Source of the DNA: Gordonia zhenghanii
Lineage (GTDB): Bacteria; Actinomycetota; Actinomycetes; Mycobacteriales; Mycobacteriaceae
Assembly: GCF_021738965.1 (NCBI RefSeq)
Contig: NZ_JAKKOQ010000001.1
Span: forward strand, 248,001-312,000
DNA length: 64,000 nt
Direction: 5' to 3'
In this document: piece after piece, positions 55,078 to 64,000 of the stretch
How the letters are laid out: the number at the start of each line of letters is the position of its first letter
Numbering within the stretch: the first letter of the stretch is position 1
Made by a program: the position numbers and the translations under genes
Notes under the pieces: generated by a model
Databases searched by the model: none
Told to the model about the DNA's origin: nothing
Seen by the model: the letters and a program-made list of their open reading frames with translations, nothing else

Positions 55078-56070
55078 ATGGCACGCGAACTGACTCAGAT
55101 CGAGCTCCTCCGGGAACTCGAAACGGTCGCCGAGGACAACGTCAATCGGCACCTCAAGACCGCCCGCGACTGGAACCCGCACGACTACGTTCCGTGGGAC
55201 GACGGCCAGAACTTCGCAGCTCTCGGCGGCGTCGACTACGACCCCGAGCAGTCCAAGCTCGACGAGGTCGCCAAGGCCGCGATGATCACCAACCTCCTGA
55301 CCGAGGACAACCTGCCGTCGTACCACCGGGTGATCGCCGACAACTTCTCCATGGACTCCGCGTGGGGCCACTGGGTCGGCCGCTGGACTGCCGAGGAGAA
55401 CCGCCACGGCATCGCCATGCGCGACTACCTCGTCGTCACGCGCGGCGTCGACCCCAACGCGCTCGAAGAGGCGCGCATGATCCACATGACCAACGGGTAC
55501 GACCCGATCCTCGCCGCCGCCGACCGCGCCGACGAAATGCTGGCCAACGGCGAAGAGATCGGTCTACTCCACTCGGTCGCATACGTGACCTTCCAGGAGC
55601 TCGCGACCCGCGTCAGCCACCGCAACACAGGCAAGGCGTGCAACGACCCGATCGCCGACCGGATGCTGCAGCGCATCGCCGCCGACGAGAACCTGCACAT
55701 GATCTTCTACCGCAACATCTGCGGTGCAGGCATGGACATCTCGCCCGACCAGACGCTGCGCGCCGTCACCGACATCGTCACCAACTTCCAGATGCCCGGT
55801 GCAGGCATGCCGAACTTCCGTCGCCACGGCGTTCTCATGGCCAAGCACGGCATCTACGATCTGCGCCAGCACCTCGAAGAAGTGATCCAGCCGGTCCTGC
55901 GCAAGTGGAACGTCTTCGAGCGCAACGACTTCTCCCCCGCTGGCGAGAAGACGCGCGAGGAACTCGCCACGTTCCTCGACCAGCTCGACAAGGATGCGAC
56001 GCGGTTCGAAGAGATGCGCGACCGCGCCCTGGCCCGAGAGGCAGCCAAGCGCGAGAAGAAGGCATCCTGA
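55078..56070 (+). CDS. desA: Acyl-ACP desaturase, DesA family (copy 2)
   Basis: This is a second di-iron acyl-ACP desaturase, 330 residues. The ligands are in LLTEDNLPSYHRV, EENRHG and ADENLHMIF, as in the copy at 48880, and DYVPWDDGQNF is shared. The insert YDPILAAADRADEMLANGEE (after MTNG) is longer than in copy 1. The ATG at 55078 follows GGAGG by ten bases. The next gene, a dihydrouridine synthase, overlaps the stop codon; this gene pair corresponds to desA1-Rv0823c in M. tuberculosis. Confidence 0.93.
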   Translation: MARELTQIELLRELETVAEDNVNRHLKTARDWNPHDYVPWDDGQNFAALGGVDYDPEQSKLDEVAKAAMITNLLTEDNLPSYHRVIADNFSMDSAWGHWVGRWTAEENRHGIAMRDYLVVTRGVDPNALEEARMIHMTNGYDPILAAADRADEMLANGEEIGLLHSVAYVTFQELATRVSHRNTGKACNDPIADRMLQRIAADENLHMIFYRNICGAGMDISPDQTLRAVTDIVTNFQMPGAGMPNFRRHGVLMAKHGIYDLRQHLEEVIQPVLRKWNVFERNDFSPAGEKTREELATFLDQLDKDATRFEEMRDRALAREAAKREKKAS

Positions 56071-57263
56071 ACACCGCGACACTCGATGCCACCGAATCCC
56101 GACCGGACTTTCTGACCGGTCGGGATCCGTTGCGTATCGGCCCGATCGAACTCGCCAGCCCGGTCGTCCTCGCGCCGATGGCAGGCGTCACCAACGTGGC
56201 GTTCCGCGTCCTGTGCCGTGAACTCGAAGCGCAGCGCACCGGCACGGTCTCCGGTCTGTACGTCTGCGAGATGGTGACCGCCCGCGCACTCGTCGAACGC
56301 CACCCCGTCACCATGCACATGACGACGTTCGATCCGAGCGAGACGCCGCGGTCGATGCAGCTCTACACGGTCGACCCGGAGTACACGTACCAGGCGGCCA
56401 AGATGATCGTCGACGAGAACCTCGCCGACCACATCGACATGAACTTCGGCTGCCCCGTCCCCAAGGTGACGCGTCGCGGCGGCGGCTCCGCCATCCCGTA
56501 CAAGCGTCGACTGTTCCGCAACATCGTCGCTGCGGCCGTGAAGGCCACCGAGGGCACTGACATCCCGGTGACCGTCAAATTCCGTATCGGGATCGACGAC
56601 GACCACCACACGCATCTCGACGCCGGACACATCGCCGCCGAAGAAGGCGCGCAAGCCGTCGCCCTTCACGCACGGACCGCCTCCCAGCGCTACTCGGGCA
56701 CCGCCGTGTGGGACGAGATCGCCCGACTCAAAGAACACGTGACGTCCGTTCCGGTCCTCGGCAACGGCGACATCTTCGAAGCCGACGACGCGGTCGCCAT
56801 GATGGAGCAGACCGGATGCGACGGCGTCGTCATCGGCCGCGGATGCCTCGGCAGGCCGTGGCTGTTCGCCGAACTGTCCGCACGACTGCGCGGCCTCGAC
56901 GCCCCCGTCCCCCCGAACCTCGGCGAAGTGGGCCAGATCATGCTGCGCCACGGTTCGCTCCTCGCCGCACACCACGGCGAAGACAAAGGCATGCGTGAGA
57001 TCCGCAAGCACATCGCCTGGTACCTACGCGGGTTCCCGGCAGGCTCCGACCTGCGTTCGCAGTTGTCGCTCGTGAAAACCCTCGACGACCTGCAGCGACT
57101 CATCGACGGACTGCCCGCCGACACCCCGTTCCCCGAGGACGCTCACGGCCCGCGCGGCCGCCAAGGATCGGCCGCCTCCGTCGCACTGCCCGACGGCTGG
57201 CTCGACGACCCAGAAGAAGACATCGTGCCCGAAGGCGCCGAGATCATGCACTCGGGCGGCTGA
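56067..57263 (+). CDS. dusB: tRNA-dihydrouridine synthase
   Basis: This FMN enzyme reduces uridines in tRNA. The 398-residue protein has SPVVLAPMAGVTN at the start, the catalytic Cys in MNFGCPVPKVTRRGGGSA, and ALHARTASQRYSGTA and the FMN site GNGDIF. No ATG, GTG or TTG lies before the core in a good place, so the start is open. CTG at 56067 overlaps the desA stop (CTGA) and would give residues before LRIGPIELASP; TTG at 56130 gives a shorter form (MRIGPIELASP), which is closer to the family start. It is coupled to desA. The pair matches Rv0824c-Rv0823c. Confidence 0.88.
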   Translation: MNTATLDATESRPDFLTGRDPLRIGPIELASPVVLAPMAGVTNVAFRVLCRELEAQRTGTVSGLYVCEMVTARALVERHPVTMHMTTFDPSETPRSMQLYTVDPEYTYQAAKMIVDENLADHIDMNFGCPVPKVTRRGGGSAIPYKRRLFRNIVAAAVKATEGTDIPVTVKFRIGIDDDHHTHLDAGHIAAEEGAQAVALHARTASQRYSGTAVWDEIARLKEHVTSVPVLGNGDIFEADDAVAMMEQTGCDGVVIGRGCLGRPWLFAELSARLRGLDAPVPPNLGEVGQIMLRHGSLLAAHHGEDKGMREIRKHIAWYLRGFPAGSDLRSQLSLVKTLDDLQRLIDGLPADTPFPEDAHGPRGRQGSAASVALPDGWLDDPEEDIVPEGAEIMHSGG

Positions 57264-57347
57264 GCCCGCCGCGACGGCACGTCCATCATTAAACTTTCAG
57301 GTCGGGCCTCTATCATGTTCGAAGCCCCTGACCAGTAAGGTTCCTCC

Positions 57348-59636
57348 GTGAGTTCAGATCGACCCGGCGACGACCAGTCGGACGCCCAGCCGACACCGCC
57401 TCGGCGGTCCCGTCGCGGCGGACGGTCGTCCGACTCCTTCGACTTCCGCGACCGCTTCGGCGACACCGGAGCACTCCCGCGAGTCGACGGGCTCCGCGAG
57501 CCGTCCAGCCGCGAAGAGTACGTGCGCCCGCGCGGTCGGCTCACGGTCCGTCAGCTCATGGAGCAGATGGACGCCGAAGCCGCCGCATCGCGCGGCGCGG
57601 CGCAGCGGCCCGAACAGCAGCAGCCGGAACGCCGACGACGACCCAGCCGCCCGGCGCCCCCGACCCAGACTCCCCCGGCCCATACTCCTCCGACCCAGTC
57701 GGCTCCCCCGCCGCAACGTCGGGCGCCCCGACCTCCGACCCGACCGGCAGGCCCGCCGGTCCCATCCGCATCGGAACCTGAAGAGACCCGGTCGATTCCG
57801 CCGGTCGCCGGATACGAGTGGGAGCCCGTCGACCTCTCCGACGAGGCGACGGCGGCCCGCGCCGCCAGCGAGTCACGCGGTCAGACTCCCCCGTCATCGG
57901 CCCCCTCGTCATCGGACCCCTCGTCATCGGACCCCGCGGAGCCGACGCCCGAGACCGACTCCACACCGGACACCGAGAAGATCCCCGCCGTCGCTGCGGC
58001 CACGACCGACGCCGCAGGGAGCGACTCCGACCGACCGCGGCGTCGACCGCTCGAACCGACCCCGGACCTGACCGCCGCGATCAAGCGGATCCGGCCGAGT
58101 CAGCCGACCATCACCAAGAAGGCGCGCACCCGCAAGACCGCGACCACCAGCGGTCGAGTGCTCGTCGCCCTCGCCTGCATCCTCTCCCTCGTCGGCACCG
58201 GATACGTCTGGAACCTCAACCGGACGTTGAACGGCGCCTGGAACGTCGTCGCCGCCCTGAACCCCGACGACGCGAACGTCCGGGACAAGGAGGGCCAGCA
58301 CGGCGACGAGACCTACCTGATCGTCGGCACCGACACTCGAAACGGTCAGAACGCCGACGTCGGGGCCGGCGAAGCAGGCACCGTCGAAGGCGCTCGCGCC
58401 GACACCATCCTTCTGGTCAACGTTCCTGCGGACCGGAGCCGCGTCGTCGCAGTGTCATGGCCGCGCGACCTCGCCGTCGACCGGCCCGAGTGCGAGCAGT
58501 GGGACTTCGCGACCAAGGAGTACGGCTCCGCTCTTCCTGCCGCGAACGACGTCAAGATCAACAGCGTCTTCGGCGACGGCGGTCCCTCGTGCCTGGTCAA
58601 GACGATCACGCAGATGAGCGGCCTCGACATCAACCACTTCATCGCCATGGACTTCGCCGGCTTCGAGCACGTCGTCCGCGCCATCGGCGGCGTCGAAGTG
58701 TGCTCCAAGGTCCCGTTGTTCGACGACCAGATCGGCTACATCGTCAAGACCGCGGGCCGCAACATCAAGCTGACGCCCAAGCAGGCGCTCAACTATGTGC
58801 GCGCGCGCCACATCGCGGTGGAAGGCAATGGCGACTACGGCCGCATCAAACGCCAACAGTTGTTCTTGTCGTCCCTTCTACGGTCCACCCTCTCGAGCGA
58901 CGTCATCACCAACCCGAACAAGCTCACCAAGATCGTCAACACGTTCATCGACTACAGCTACGTGGACCAGGTGGACACCAATGCGCTCATCGATCTCGCT
59001 CAGTCGATGCAGGGGATGGACGCGGGCGCCGTCACATTCCTGACGATCCCCACCGCGGGCACCTCCACCGACGGACAGTTCAACGAACTTCCGCGCACCG
59101 ACGCCATCGACGCCATCTTCAACGCGATCATCGACGACGAGCAATTGCCCGGTGAGAAGAAGAAGGCCGACGAGAAGAAGCCAGAGGCGCCGACGACGAC
59201 GAAGGCACCCGAGCGCAACGAGATGACCGCTCAGTATGCGGCCAACTTGATGGTCCGCGTCCTCAACGGCGCCGGTGAGCAGGGGCTCGCCGAGACCGTG
59301 ATGAACGAACTCATCCGACAGGGCGTCGAGGTCTCCGGCATCGGCGATGCGTCGGTCGACATCGACCAGACCGTGGTCCGCTACGGCTCCGGCGAGAAGG
59401 ACTCCGCGGCGACCGTCGCATCGATGTTCCCCGGCGCCAAGATCCAACTCGACAAGACGGTGAAGACCGGCGTCCAGGTGATCCTCGGAGCCGATTACGG
59501 CGGCATCGAGACCGTCGGGGCACTCCCGGACGCCGGCTCGACTCTCACCACCGGCCAACTGCCCGAGAACACCTCGCACGGCGACCTGCCAAACGATCTC
59601 GCCATCACCAATGCCGGGGACACCACGTGCAGTTGA
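57348..59636 (+). CDS. LytR-CpsA-Psr (LCP) family cell-wall ligase with LytR_C domain
   Basis: LCP enzymes attach glycopolymers such as arabinogalactan to peptidoglycan. The 762-residue protein begins with ~265 disordered cytoplasmic residues rich in Pro, Ser and Arg, including PSS(A/S)(D)P repeats coded by a 15-bp tandem repeat. A membrane helix follows at about 268-288 (LVALACILSLVGTGYVW). The LCP domain (about 320-560) holds TDTRNG, WPRDLAV, RARHIA and RIKRQQLF with the catalytic Arg and Asp. A LytR_C domain (about 625-715, MVRVLNGAGEQGLAETVM) follows. The GTG at 57348 is the start. It is the counterpart of Rv0822c. Confidence 0.92.
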   Translation: MSSDRPGDDQSDAQPTPPRRSRRGGRSSDSFDFRDRFGDTGALPRVDGLREPSSREEYVRPRGRLTVRQLMEQMDAEAAASRGAAQRPEQQQPERRRRPSRPAPPTQTPPAHTPPTQSAPPPQRRAPRPPTRPAGPPVPSASEPEETRSIPPVAGYEWEPVDLSDEATAARAASESRGQTPPSSAPSSSDPSSSDPAEPTPETDSTPDTEKIPAVAAATTDAAGSDSDRPRRRPLEPTPDLTAAIKRIRPSQPTITKKARTRKTATTSGRVLVALACILSLVGTGYVWNLNRTLNGAWNVVAALNPDDANVRDKEGQHGDETYLIVGTDTRNGQNADVGAGEAGTVEGARADTILLVNVPADRSRVVAVSWPRDLAVDRPECEQWDFATKEYGSALPAANDVKINSVFGDGGPSCLVKTITQMSGLDINHFIAMDFAGFEHVVRAIGGVEVCSKVPLFDDQIGYIVKTAGRNIKLTPKQALNYVRARHIAVEGNGDYGRIKRQQLFLSSLLRSTLSSDVITNPNKLTKIVNTFIDYSYVDQVDTNALIDLAQSMQGMDAGAVTFLTIPTAGTSTDGQFNELPRTDAIDAIFNAIIDDEQLPGEKKKADEKKPEAPTTTKAPERNEMTAQYAANLMVRVLNGAGEQGLAETVMNELIRQGVEVSGIGDASVDIDQTVVRYGSGEKDSAATVASMFPGAKIQLDKTVKTGVQVILGADYGGIETVGALPDAGSTLTTGQLPENTSHGDLPNDLAITNAGDTTCS

Positions 59637-59711
59637 CACGCCTCCCAGAGTTCACGCCTGATTCACCCCGGACTCCGGTCTGCGTTCCACACCGATCAGT
59701 ACACTCGGCCT

Positions 59712-60374
59712 ATGCGTGACGCCTACCAGGAGCAGATGGCTGCCCTGAACTCTGTCCTCGGCCAGATGGTCGACGAAGTCGGTCGTGAGATGGCACTGGC
59801 CACTCGCGCGCTCTTGGAGACCGACCTCGAACTCGCCGAGCAAGTGATCTCCGACCACGACGCCGTCACCAAGCGCTCCGTCGAAGCCGAAGACCTCGCC
59901 TTCCAACTGATGGCGCTGCAGGCTCCGGTCGCGGGTGACCTCCGCTCGATCGTGTCGGGATTCCAACTCGTCTCCGAGATCGACCGGATGGGCGCGCTCG
60001 CCCTGCACGTTGCCAAGGTCGCCCGCCGCCGTCACCCCGCGAAGGTCCTGCCCGACGAGGTCGCAGGCTACTTCGAAGAGATGGGCCGTCTCGCCGTGGA
60101 GCTCGCAGGCAACGCGCGCCGCGTCGTCGAGACCCAGGACTACCATGATGCGCTCACCCTCATGGACGACGACGACGCGATGGACGACCTGCACCGTCAC
60201 CTGTTCACCGTCATGATGGACCGCGAATGGGAGCACGGCGTCGCGGCAGCCGTCGACGTCACCCTCCTCGGTCGCTACTACGAGCGCTACGCCGACCATG
60301 CCGTGCTCATCGCCCGTCGGGTCGTGTTCCAGGCGACGGGCAAGACGCCCGAGCAGTTGCTCGAGGCGTCGTAG
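59712..60374 (+). CDS. phoU: Phosphate-specific transport regulator PhoU (PhoY)
   Basis: PhoU links the Pst phosphate transporter to the two-component system and represses phosphate-starvation genes. The 220-residue all-helical protein has two PhoU repeats: [20 protein letters not shown] and later [22 protein letters not shown]. It carries the metal-binding [16 protein letters not shown] and [11 protein letters not shown] motifs. The ATG at 59712 is clear. pst genes lie 1.7 kb away on the opposite strand. It matches Rv0821c (phoY2). Confidence 0.94.
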   Translation: MRDAYQEQMAALNSVLGQMVDEVGREMALATRALLETDLELAEQVISDHDAVTKRSVEAEDLAFQLMALQAPVAGDLRSIVSGFQLVSEIDRMGALALHVAKVARRRHPAKVLPDEVAGYFEEMGRLAVELAGNARRVVETQDYHDALTLMDDDDAMDDLHRHLFTVMMDREWEHGVAAAVDVTLLGRYYERYADHAVLIARRVVFQATGKTPEQLLEAS

Positions 60375-60444
60375 AGTCCTTGCCGTCGCAGGCATCGACG
60401 GGGCATTGACACTGCTCCAACCGTTCGGCAGTCTGGATTCACGT

Positions 60445-60459
60445 ACGTTTTGAGAACGT
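60445..60459. promoter_or_regulatory. Inverted repeat upstream of the aldehyde dehydrogenase
   Basis: ACGTT (60445-60449) and AACGT (60455-60459) flank TTGAG, about 42 bases before the start codon. The short perfect arms could bind a dimeric regulator. The evidence is weak. Confidence 0.35.
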
Positions 60460-60500
60460 TCGTTTCCAGAATTCTCGCCCCTCACAGAACGGCGAACTAC

Positions 60501-61925
60501 ATGCCTGACCTCAGTAAGTTCTACATCGACGGCCAGTGGGTCGCCCCCGCTGGCGGCGCAACCTCCCTGGACGTCATCGATCCCGCAACCGAGCAGTCGG
60601 TGGGAACAGTCGCCATCGGCGGATCGGCCGACGTAGACGCCGCAGTCGCCGCAGCCAGGCGCGCATTCGACACGTGGTCGCAGACCAGCGCCGACGACCG
60701 CATCGCCGTCATCGGCGCAGTCATCGCCGAATACCAGAACCGTGCAGCCGACCTGGCCGCCGCCGTCACCCAGGAAATGGGCGCCCCCGCCGGGCTCGCA
60801 TCGGCGGCCCACGTTCCGATGGGGATCGCCCATCTGGCCACCGCAGCCGAAGCGCTCAAGACCTTCTCGTTCGCCGAAGATCGCGGATCGTCCCGCATCG
60901 TCAAGGAACCGATCGGCGTGTGCGGCTTCATCACGCCGTGGAACTGGCCGCTCAACCAGGTGATGTGCAAGGTCGCGCCCGCTCTCGCGACGGGCTGCAC
61001 GATGATCCTGAAGCCCAGCGAGGTCGCCCCGCTCTCGGCGGCAGTCGTCGCCGAGATCTTCGACGCGGCAGGCGTTCCCGCCGGTGTGTTCAACCTCGTG
61101 AACGGCGACGGCCCCGGTGTCGGCACTGCGCTCGCATCGCATCCGGACATCGACCTGATCTCGTTCACCGGGTCTACCCGCGCGGGCGTCGAAGTGGCCA
61201 AGAACGCGGCGCCGACGGTCAAACGCGTCGCCCAGGAGCTCGGCGGCAAGAGCCCCAACATCCTGCTCGACGACGCGTCGCTCGGCTCGAACGTCGCCGC
61301 GGGAATCTCGACGATGATGCTCAACTCGGGGCAGTCGTGCAACGCGCCGAGTCGCATGCTCGTCCCCGCCGCACGCCTCGACGAGGTCACGTCCGTGATC
61401 GAGACGACGGCAGCCGACATCACCGTCGGCGACCCCAACACGAGCGTCCGGCTGGGACCTGTTGTCTCGCAGCCACAGTTCGACAAGATCCAGGGCCTCA
61501 TCGAACGCGCAGTCGCCGACGGCGCGACGCCGGTGGTCGGCGGACCGGGTCGGCCGGACGGCCTCGACACCGGCTACTACGTGAAGCCTACCGTGTTCAC
61601 CGGGGTCACCAACGACATGGAGATCGCCCGCACCGAAGTGTTCGGTCCGGTCCTCGTCGTCATCGGCTACGACGACGTCGACGACGCCGTCGCCATCGGC
61701 AACGACACCGAGTACGGCCTCGCAGGCTATGTCTCCGGCGAGGACGTCGACGAGGTCCGCCGCATCGGCTCCAAGCTGCGGGCCGGCTCGATCTCTCTCA
61801 ACTCTGCGCAGCTCGACCCGGCGGCCCCGTTCGGCGGCTACAAGCGCAGCGGCAACGGTCGCGAATGGAGCGACTACGCCTTCGACGAGTTCCTCGAAGT
61901 GAAGTCCCTGCTCGGCTTCGCGTAG
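60501..61925 (+). CDS. NAD(P)-dependent aldehyde dehydrogenase
   Basis: This enzyme oxidises aldehydes to acids. The 474-residue protein has FITPWNWPLNQ, FTGSTRAGVEVA, the Glu in QELGGKSPNI, the catalytic Cys in NSGQSCNAPSRML, and EVFGPVLVVI. The ATG at 60501 (MPDLSKFYIDGQWV) is the usual family start. A short inverted repeat lies in its promoter region. It stands between phoU and pstB with a repeat block at its end. The substrate cannot be told. Confidence 0.92.
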   Translation: MPDLSKFYIDGQWVAPAGGATSLDVIDPATEQSVGTVAIGGSADVDAAVAAARRAFDTWSQTSADDRIAVIGAVIAEYQNRAADLAAAVTQEMGAPAGLASAAHVPMGIAHLATAAEALKTFSFAEDRGSSRIVKEPIGVCGFITPWNWPLNQVMCKVAPALATGCTMILKPSEVAPLSAAVVAEIFDAAGVPAGVFNLVNGDGPGVGTALASHPDIDLISFTGSTRAGVEVAKNAAPTVKRVAQELGGKSPNILLDDASLGSNVAAGISTMMLNSGQSCNAPSRMLVPAARLDEVTSVIETTAADITVGDPNTSVRLGPVVSQPQFDKIQGLIERAVADGATPVVGGPGRPDGLDTGYYVKPTVFTGVTNDMEIARTEVFGPVLVVIGYDDVDDAVAIGNDTEYGLAGYVSGEDVDEVRRIGSKLRAGSISLNSAQLDPAAPFGGYKRSGNGREWSDYAFDEFLEVKSLLGFA

Positions 61926-61937
61926 AAGTCCCGGCCA

Positions 61938-62050
61938 CAAGCCGGTCGAGCCCTAACCGCCGGTCGAGCCCCTAACCGCTGGTCGACCAGCAAAGATGGG
62001 CTCGACCAGCAAAGATGGGCTCGACCAGCAGAGGTAGAGGTGGGCTCGAT
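61938..62050. repeat. Tandem and dispersed-family repeats after the aldehyde dehydrogenase
   Basis: CCGGTCGAGCCCTAACCGC occurs twice (from 61942 and 61960). TGGTCGACCAGCAAAGATGGGCTCGACCAGCAAAGATGGG shows a 19-bp GGGCTCGACCAGCAAAGAT tandem from about 61980, with a third partial copy before 62035. This short block, between convergent genes, belongs to the GGTCGAG family. The arms TGGTCGACCA are palindromic. Confidence 0.75.
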
Positions 62051-62055
62051 CCCTC

Positions 62056-62832
62056 TTACCCGAAGCGGCCGGAGATGTAGTCTTCGGTCTCTTTCAGTTC
62101 CGGGTTGGCGAACAGCTTGGCGGTGGGGCCGGTCTCGATGAGCTCCCCCGGCTTGCCCGTCGCCTTCAGATTGAAGAACGCGGTCTGGTCGCTGACGCGA
62201 GCCGCCTGCTGCATGTTGTGGGTGACGATGACGATCGTGTACTCGCTCTTGAGCTCGGCGATGAGGTCTTCGATCGCGAGAGTCGAGATCGGGTCGAGCG
62301 CCGAACACGGCTCGTCCATCAACAGCACCTGCGGCGACACTGCGATGGCGCGGGCGATGCACAGGCGCTGCTGCTGTCCGCCGGACAGTCCGCCGCCCGG
62401 CTTGTCGAGACGGTCCTTCACTTCGTTCCACAGGTTGGCTCCGCGCAGGCTGGCCTCGGCCACCTCGTCGAGCTTCGCCTTGTCGCGCACACCGCCGAGC
62501 TTCAAGCCGGCGACGACGTTGTCCCGGATCGACATCGTCGGGAACGGGTTGGCGCGTTGGAACACCATGCCGACCGTGGTGCGCACACCGACCGGGTCGA
62601 CGTTCTTGTCGTACAGGTCGAGGTCGTCGAGCTTCACCGAGCCCGTCGTGTACGCACCCGGCGTCACCTCGTGCATGCGGTTCAATGTCCGCAGCACCGT
62701 CGACTTGCCGCAGCCGGACGGTCCGATGAACGCGGTCACCGACTTCGGTCGGATCTTCAGGGAGACGTTCTGCACGGCGTGGAACTCGCCGTAGAAGACG
62801 TTGAGGTCTTGAATGGTCAGGCTCTTCGCCAT
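62056..62832 (-). CDS. pstB: Phosphate ABC transporter ATP-binding protein PstB
   Basis: PstB is the ATPase of the high-affinity phosphate importer. The 258-residue protein has Walker [10 protein letters not shown], the PstB mark [26 protein letters not shown] and Walker [13 protein letters not shown]. The ATG at 62832 starts two bases after the stop of pstA, so the three pst genes form an operon (pstC-pstA-pstB). It ends close to the repeat block. It matches Rv0820 (phoT). Confidence 0.96.
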   Translation of the reverse strand: MAKSLTIQDLNVFYGEFHAVQNVSLKIRPKSVTAFIGPSGCGKSTVLRTLNRMHEVTPGAYTTGSVKLDDLDLYDKNVDPVGVRTTVGMVFQRANPFPTMSIRDNVVAGLKLGGVRDKAKLDEVAEASLRGANLWNEVKDRLDKPGGGLSGGQQQRLCIARAIAVSPQVLLMDEPCSALDPISTLAIEDLIAELKSEYTIVIVTHNMQQAARVSDQTAFFNLKATGKPGELIETGPTAKLFANPELKETEDYISGRFG

Positions 62833-62834
62833 GG

Positions 62835-63698
62835 TCAGTGTCCTTGCTTCGCGGGTCCGGTGAACTGCGAGATCAGTCGGGCGATGAGATACACGATCGC
62901 AACCGCGATCACCAGCGTCAGCGCTGCGCCCCATACCGTCTCGTAGCCGCCGGGGCCCTTGTTGTACTCCTGCAGCATCATCAGCGGCAGCGACTGCTGG
63001 TTCCCGTCGAACGGGTTGACGTTCATCGCGCGCGTCGCACCGACGAGGATGAGGACCGGAGCCGACTCCCCCATGACTCGTGCGACGGCCAGCATGATGC
63101 CGGTGATGATGCCCGACATCGCGGTCGGCAGAACGACCCGAAGGATCGTCTTCCACTTGGGCACGCCCAGTGCGTATGCGGCCTCGCGCAGATCCTGGGA
63201 GACGATCTTCAGCATCTCCTCGGTGGCGCGGACCACCAGCGGCACCATCAGCAGGACGAGGGCGAGGGCGACGACCAGACCGGATCTGGGCAGGCCGAGC
63301 GTGGTCCGCCAGACCGCGTACACGAACATCGCCGCGACGATCGACGGCACACCGGACAGGACGTCCACCATGAACGTGGTGACGCGTGTCAACACACTCT
63401 TGCGTGAACCGTATTCGACCAGGTAGATCGCCACGAGGACCCCGAGAGGAACCGCGACGGCCGCGGCGATGGCCGTCTGGATCAAAGTGCCGACGATCGC
63501 GTTGGCCGCGCCGCCGTACCGTTCGGACTCCAGCCACCAGCTCGGGTCGAGGACCGGGCCGATTCCGCGGGAGACGAGCGTCCAGAGGAGCCAGCCGAGG
63601 GGCAGGATCGCGAGGAGGACGGCCAGCGACACGCTGACCCGGACAGTGCCGTCCGTCAGCTTCCGACGGGTCGACATAGTTGTCAGTTCCATGCTCAC
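62835..63698 (-). CDS. pstA: Phosphate ABC transporter permease PstA
   Basis: PstA is one of the two inner-membrane channel subunits. The 287-residue protein has six hydrophobic helices and the binding-protein-dependent permease motif [20 protein letters not shown] in its long cytoplasmic loop. [14 protein letters not shown] and [14 protein letters not shown] are typical of PstA. The GTG at 63698 overlaps the pstC stop by four bases (GTGA). ATG 63692 is an alternative start. Confidence 0.95.
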   Translation of the reverse strand: MSMELTTMSTRRKLTDGTVRVSVSLAVLLAILPLGWLLWTLVSRGIGPVLDPSWWLESERYGGAANAIVGTLIQTAIAAAVAVPLGVLVAIYLVEYGSRKSVLTRVTTFMVDVLSGVPSIVAAMFVYAVWRTTLGLPRSGLVVALALVLLMVPLVVRATEEMLKIVSQDLREAAYALGVPKWKTILRVVLPTAMSGIITGIMLAVARVMGESAPVLILVGATRAMNVNPFDGNQQSLPLMMLQEYNKGPGGYETVWGAALTLVIAVAIVYLIARLISQFTGPAKQGH

Positions 63699-64000
63699 GC
63701 CTTCCTGGCGATCACCGCGCGAGCGGCCGCGTTGACGATGAAGGTCAGGGCGAACAACACCAGACCGGCCGAGATGTAGGCGCCCGTCTTCAGCGGGTCG
63801 TCGAACTCAGCTGCGTTGTTGGCGATGATCGTCGCGAACGTCTCGCCGCTCTCCAACAGGTTGAAGTTGATCGGGCCCGCCGTCGAGATGATCAGCATCA
63901 GCGCCATCGTCTCGCCGAGCGCACGTCCCAGTCCGAGCATCGAGCCCGAGATGTATCCGGAGAAGCCGAACGGCAGGACCGCGAACCGGATCACCTCCCA
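63695..64000 (-). CDS. pstC: Phosphate ABC transporter permease PstC (N-terminus cut by window edge)
   Basis: The last 102 codons of the second channel subunit are present. The permease end pattern [27 protein letters not shown] is a PstC hallmark, followed by a membrane helix ([20 protein letters not shown]) and a basic C-terminus. The gene continues outside the window. It overlaps pstA by four bases. Confidence 0.92.
   Translation of the reverse strand, partial: WEVIRFAVLPFGFSGYISGSMLGLGRALGETMALMLIISTAGPINFNLLESGETFATIIANNAAEFDDPLKTGAYISAGLVLFALTFIVNAAARAVIARKA

Noticed and set aside
59652..61940. 762-codon minus-strand frame
   Set aside because: It covers phoU and the aldehyde dehydrogenase in antisense; both are certain genes by motif.

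Overview
The window is high-GC actinobacterial DNA. Gene content and order point to the Mycobacteriales, most like Gordonia; the genus is an inference. Two gene neighbourhoods known from Mycobacterium tuberculosis are visible. One matches the Rv0858c-Rv0896 area (dapC, XPB helicase and its partner, rpfA, cold-shock protein, DUF2771, MFS, DUF3027, DUF2530, SpoU methylase, sepH, serC, citrate synthase). The other matches Rv0820-Rv0824c (pstB, phoU, LCP protein, dihydrouridine synthase, desA). No rRNA, CRISPR array, phage or insertion sequence was seen.

Layout. 1-2.4 kb: a TetR regulator divergent from a DrrAB-type ABC exporter, with a perfect operator between them. 2.5-14.9 kb: FKBP isomerase, citrate synthase, 5-oxoprolinase subunits, a MpaB-type oxygenase, an MFS exporter, pdxH, serC, sepH, an rRNA-methylase-like protein and an Eis-type acetyltransferase. 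15-26 kb: purine permease, PAP2 phosphatase, acyl-CoA dehydrogenase, a 929-aa sacsin-type ATPase, DUF3027, MFS, DUF2771, cold-shock protein and flavin reductase. 26.2-27.3 kb: a resuscitation-promoting factor behind a long leader with a CRP-like site and a c-di-AMP (ydaO-type) riboswitch. 27.4-37.6 kb: helicase pair, DapC, AlkB, SDR, a six-helix adenylate cyclase, YceI and Nudix. 37.6-40.3 kb: a 902-aa protein built almost wholly of 22-residue Val/Glu/Lys/Pro repeats, reminiscent of eukaryotic alveolins; it is the most unusual gene here. 40.4-41.1 kb: four tRNA genes (Lys, Glu, Asp, Phe). 41.2-48.7 kb: two hydrolases, CopD/CopC, NAD synthetase, DUF1877 and a wax ester/triacylglycerol synthase. 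48.9-57.3 kb: two acyl-ACP desaturases flanking a Ser/Thr kinase, its sensor-domain paralogue and a membrane-anchored protein with a degenerate REase-like tail; then an NTF2-like gene with a KstR-like box and a dihydrouridine synthase. 57.3-64 kb: LCP cell-wall ligase, phoU, aldehyde dehydrogenase and pstB-pstA-pstC (pstC runs off the end).

Themes. Cell-envelope and storage-lipid metabolism dominate (DesA pair, WS/DGAT, LCP, PAP2, Rpf). Second-messenger control is prominent (cyclase, CRP site, c-di-AMP riboswitch, kinase). A family of short GGTCGAGCGGAGTCGAG repeats is scattered at six intergenic loci.
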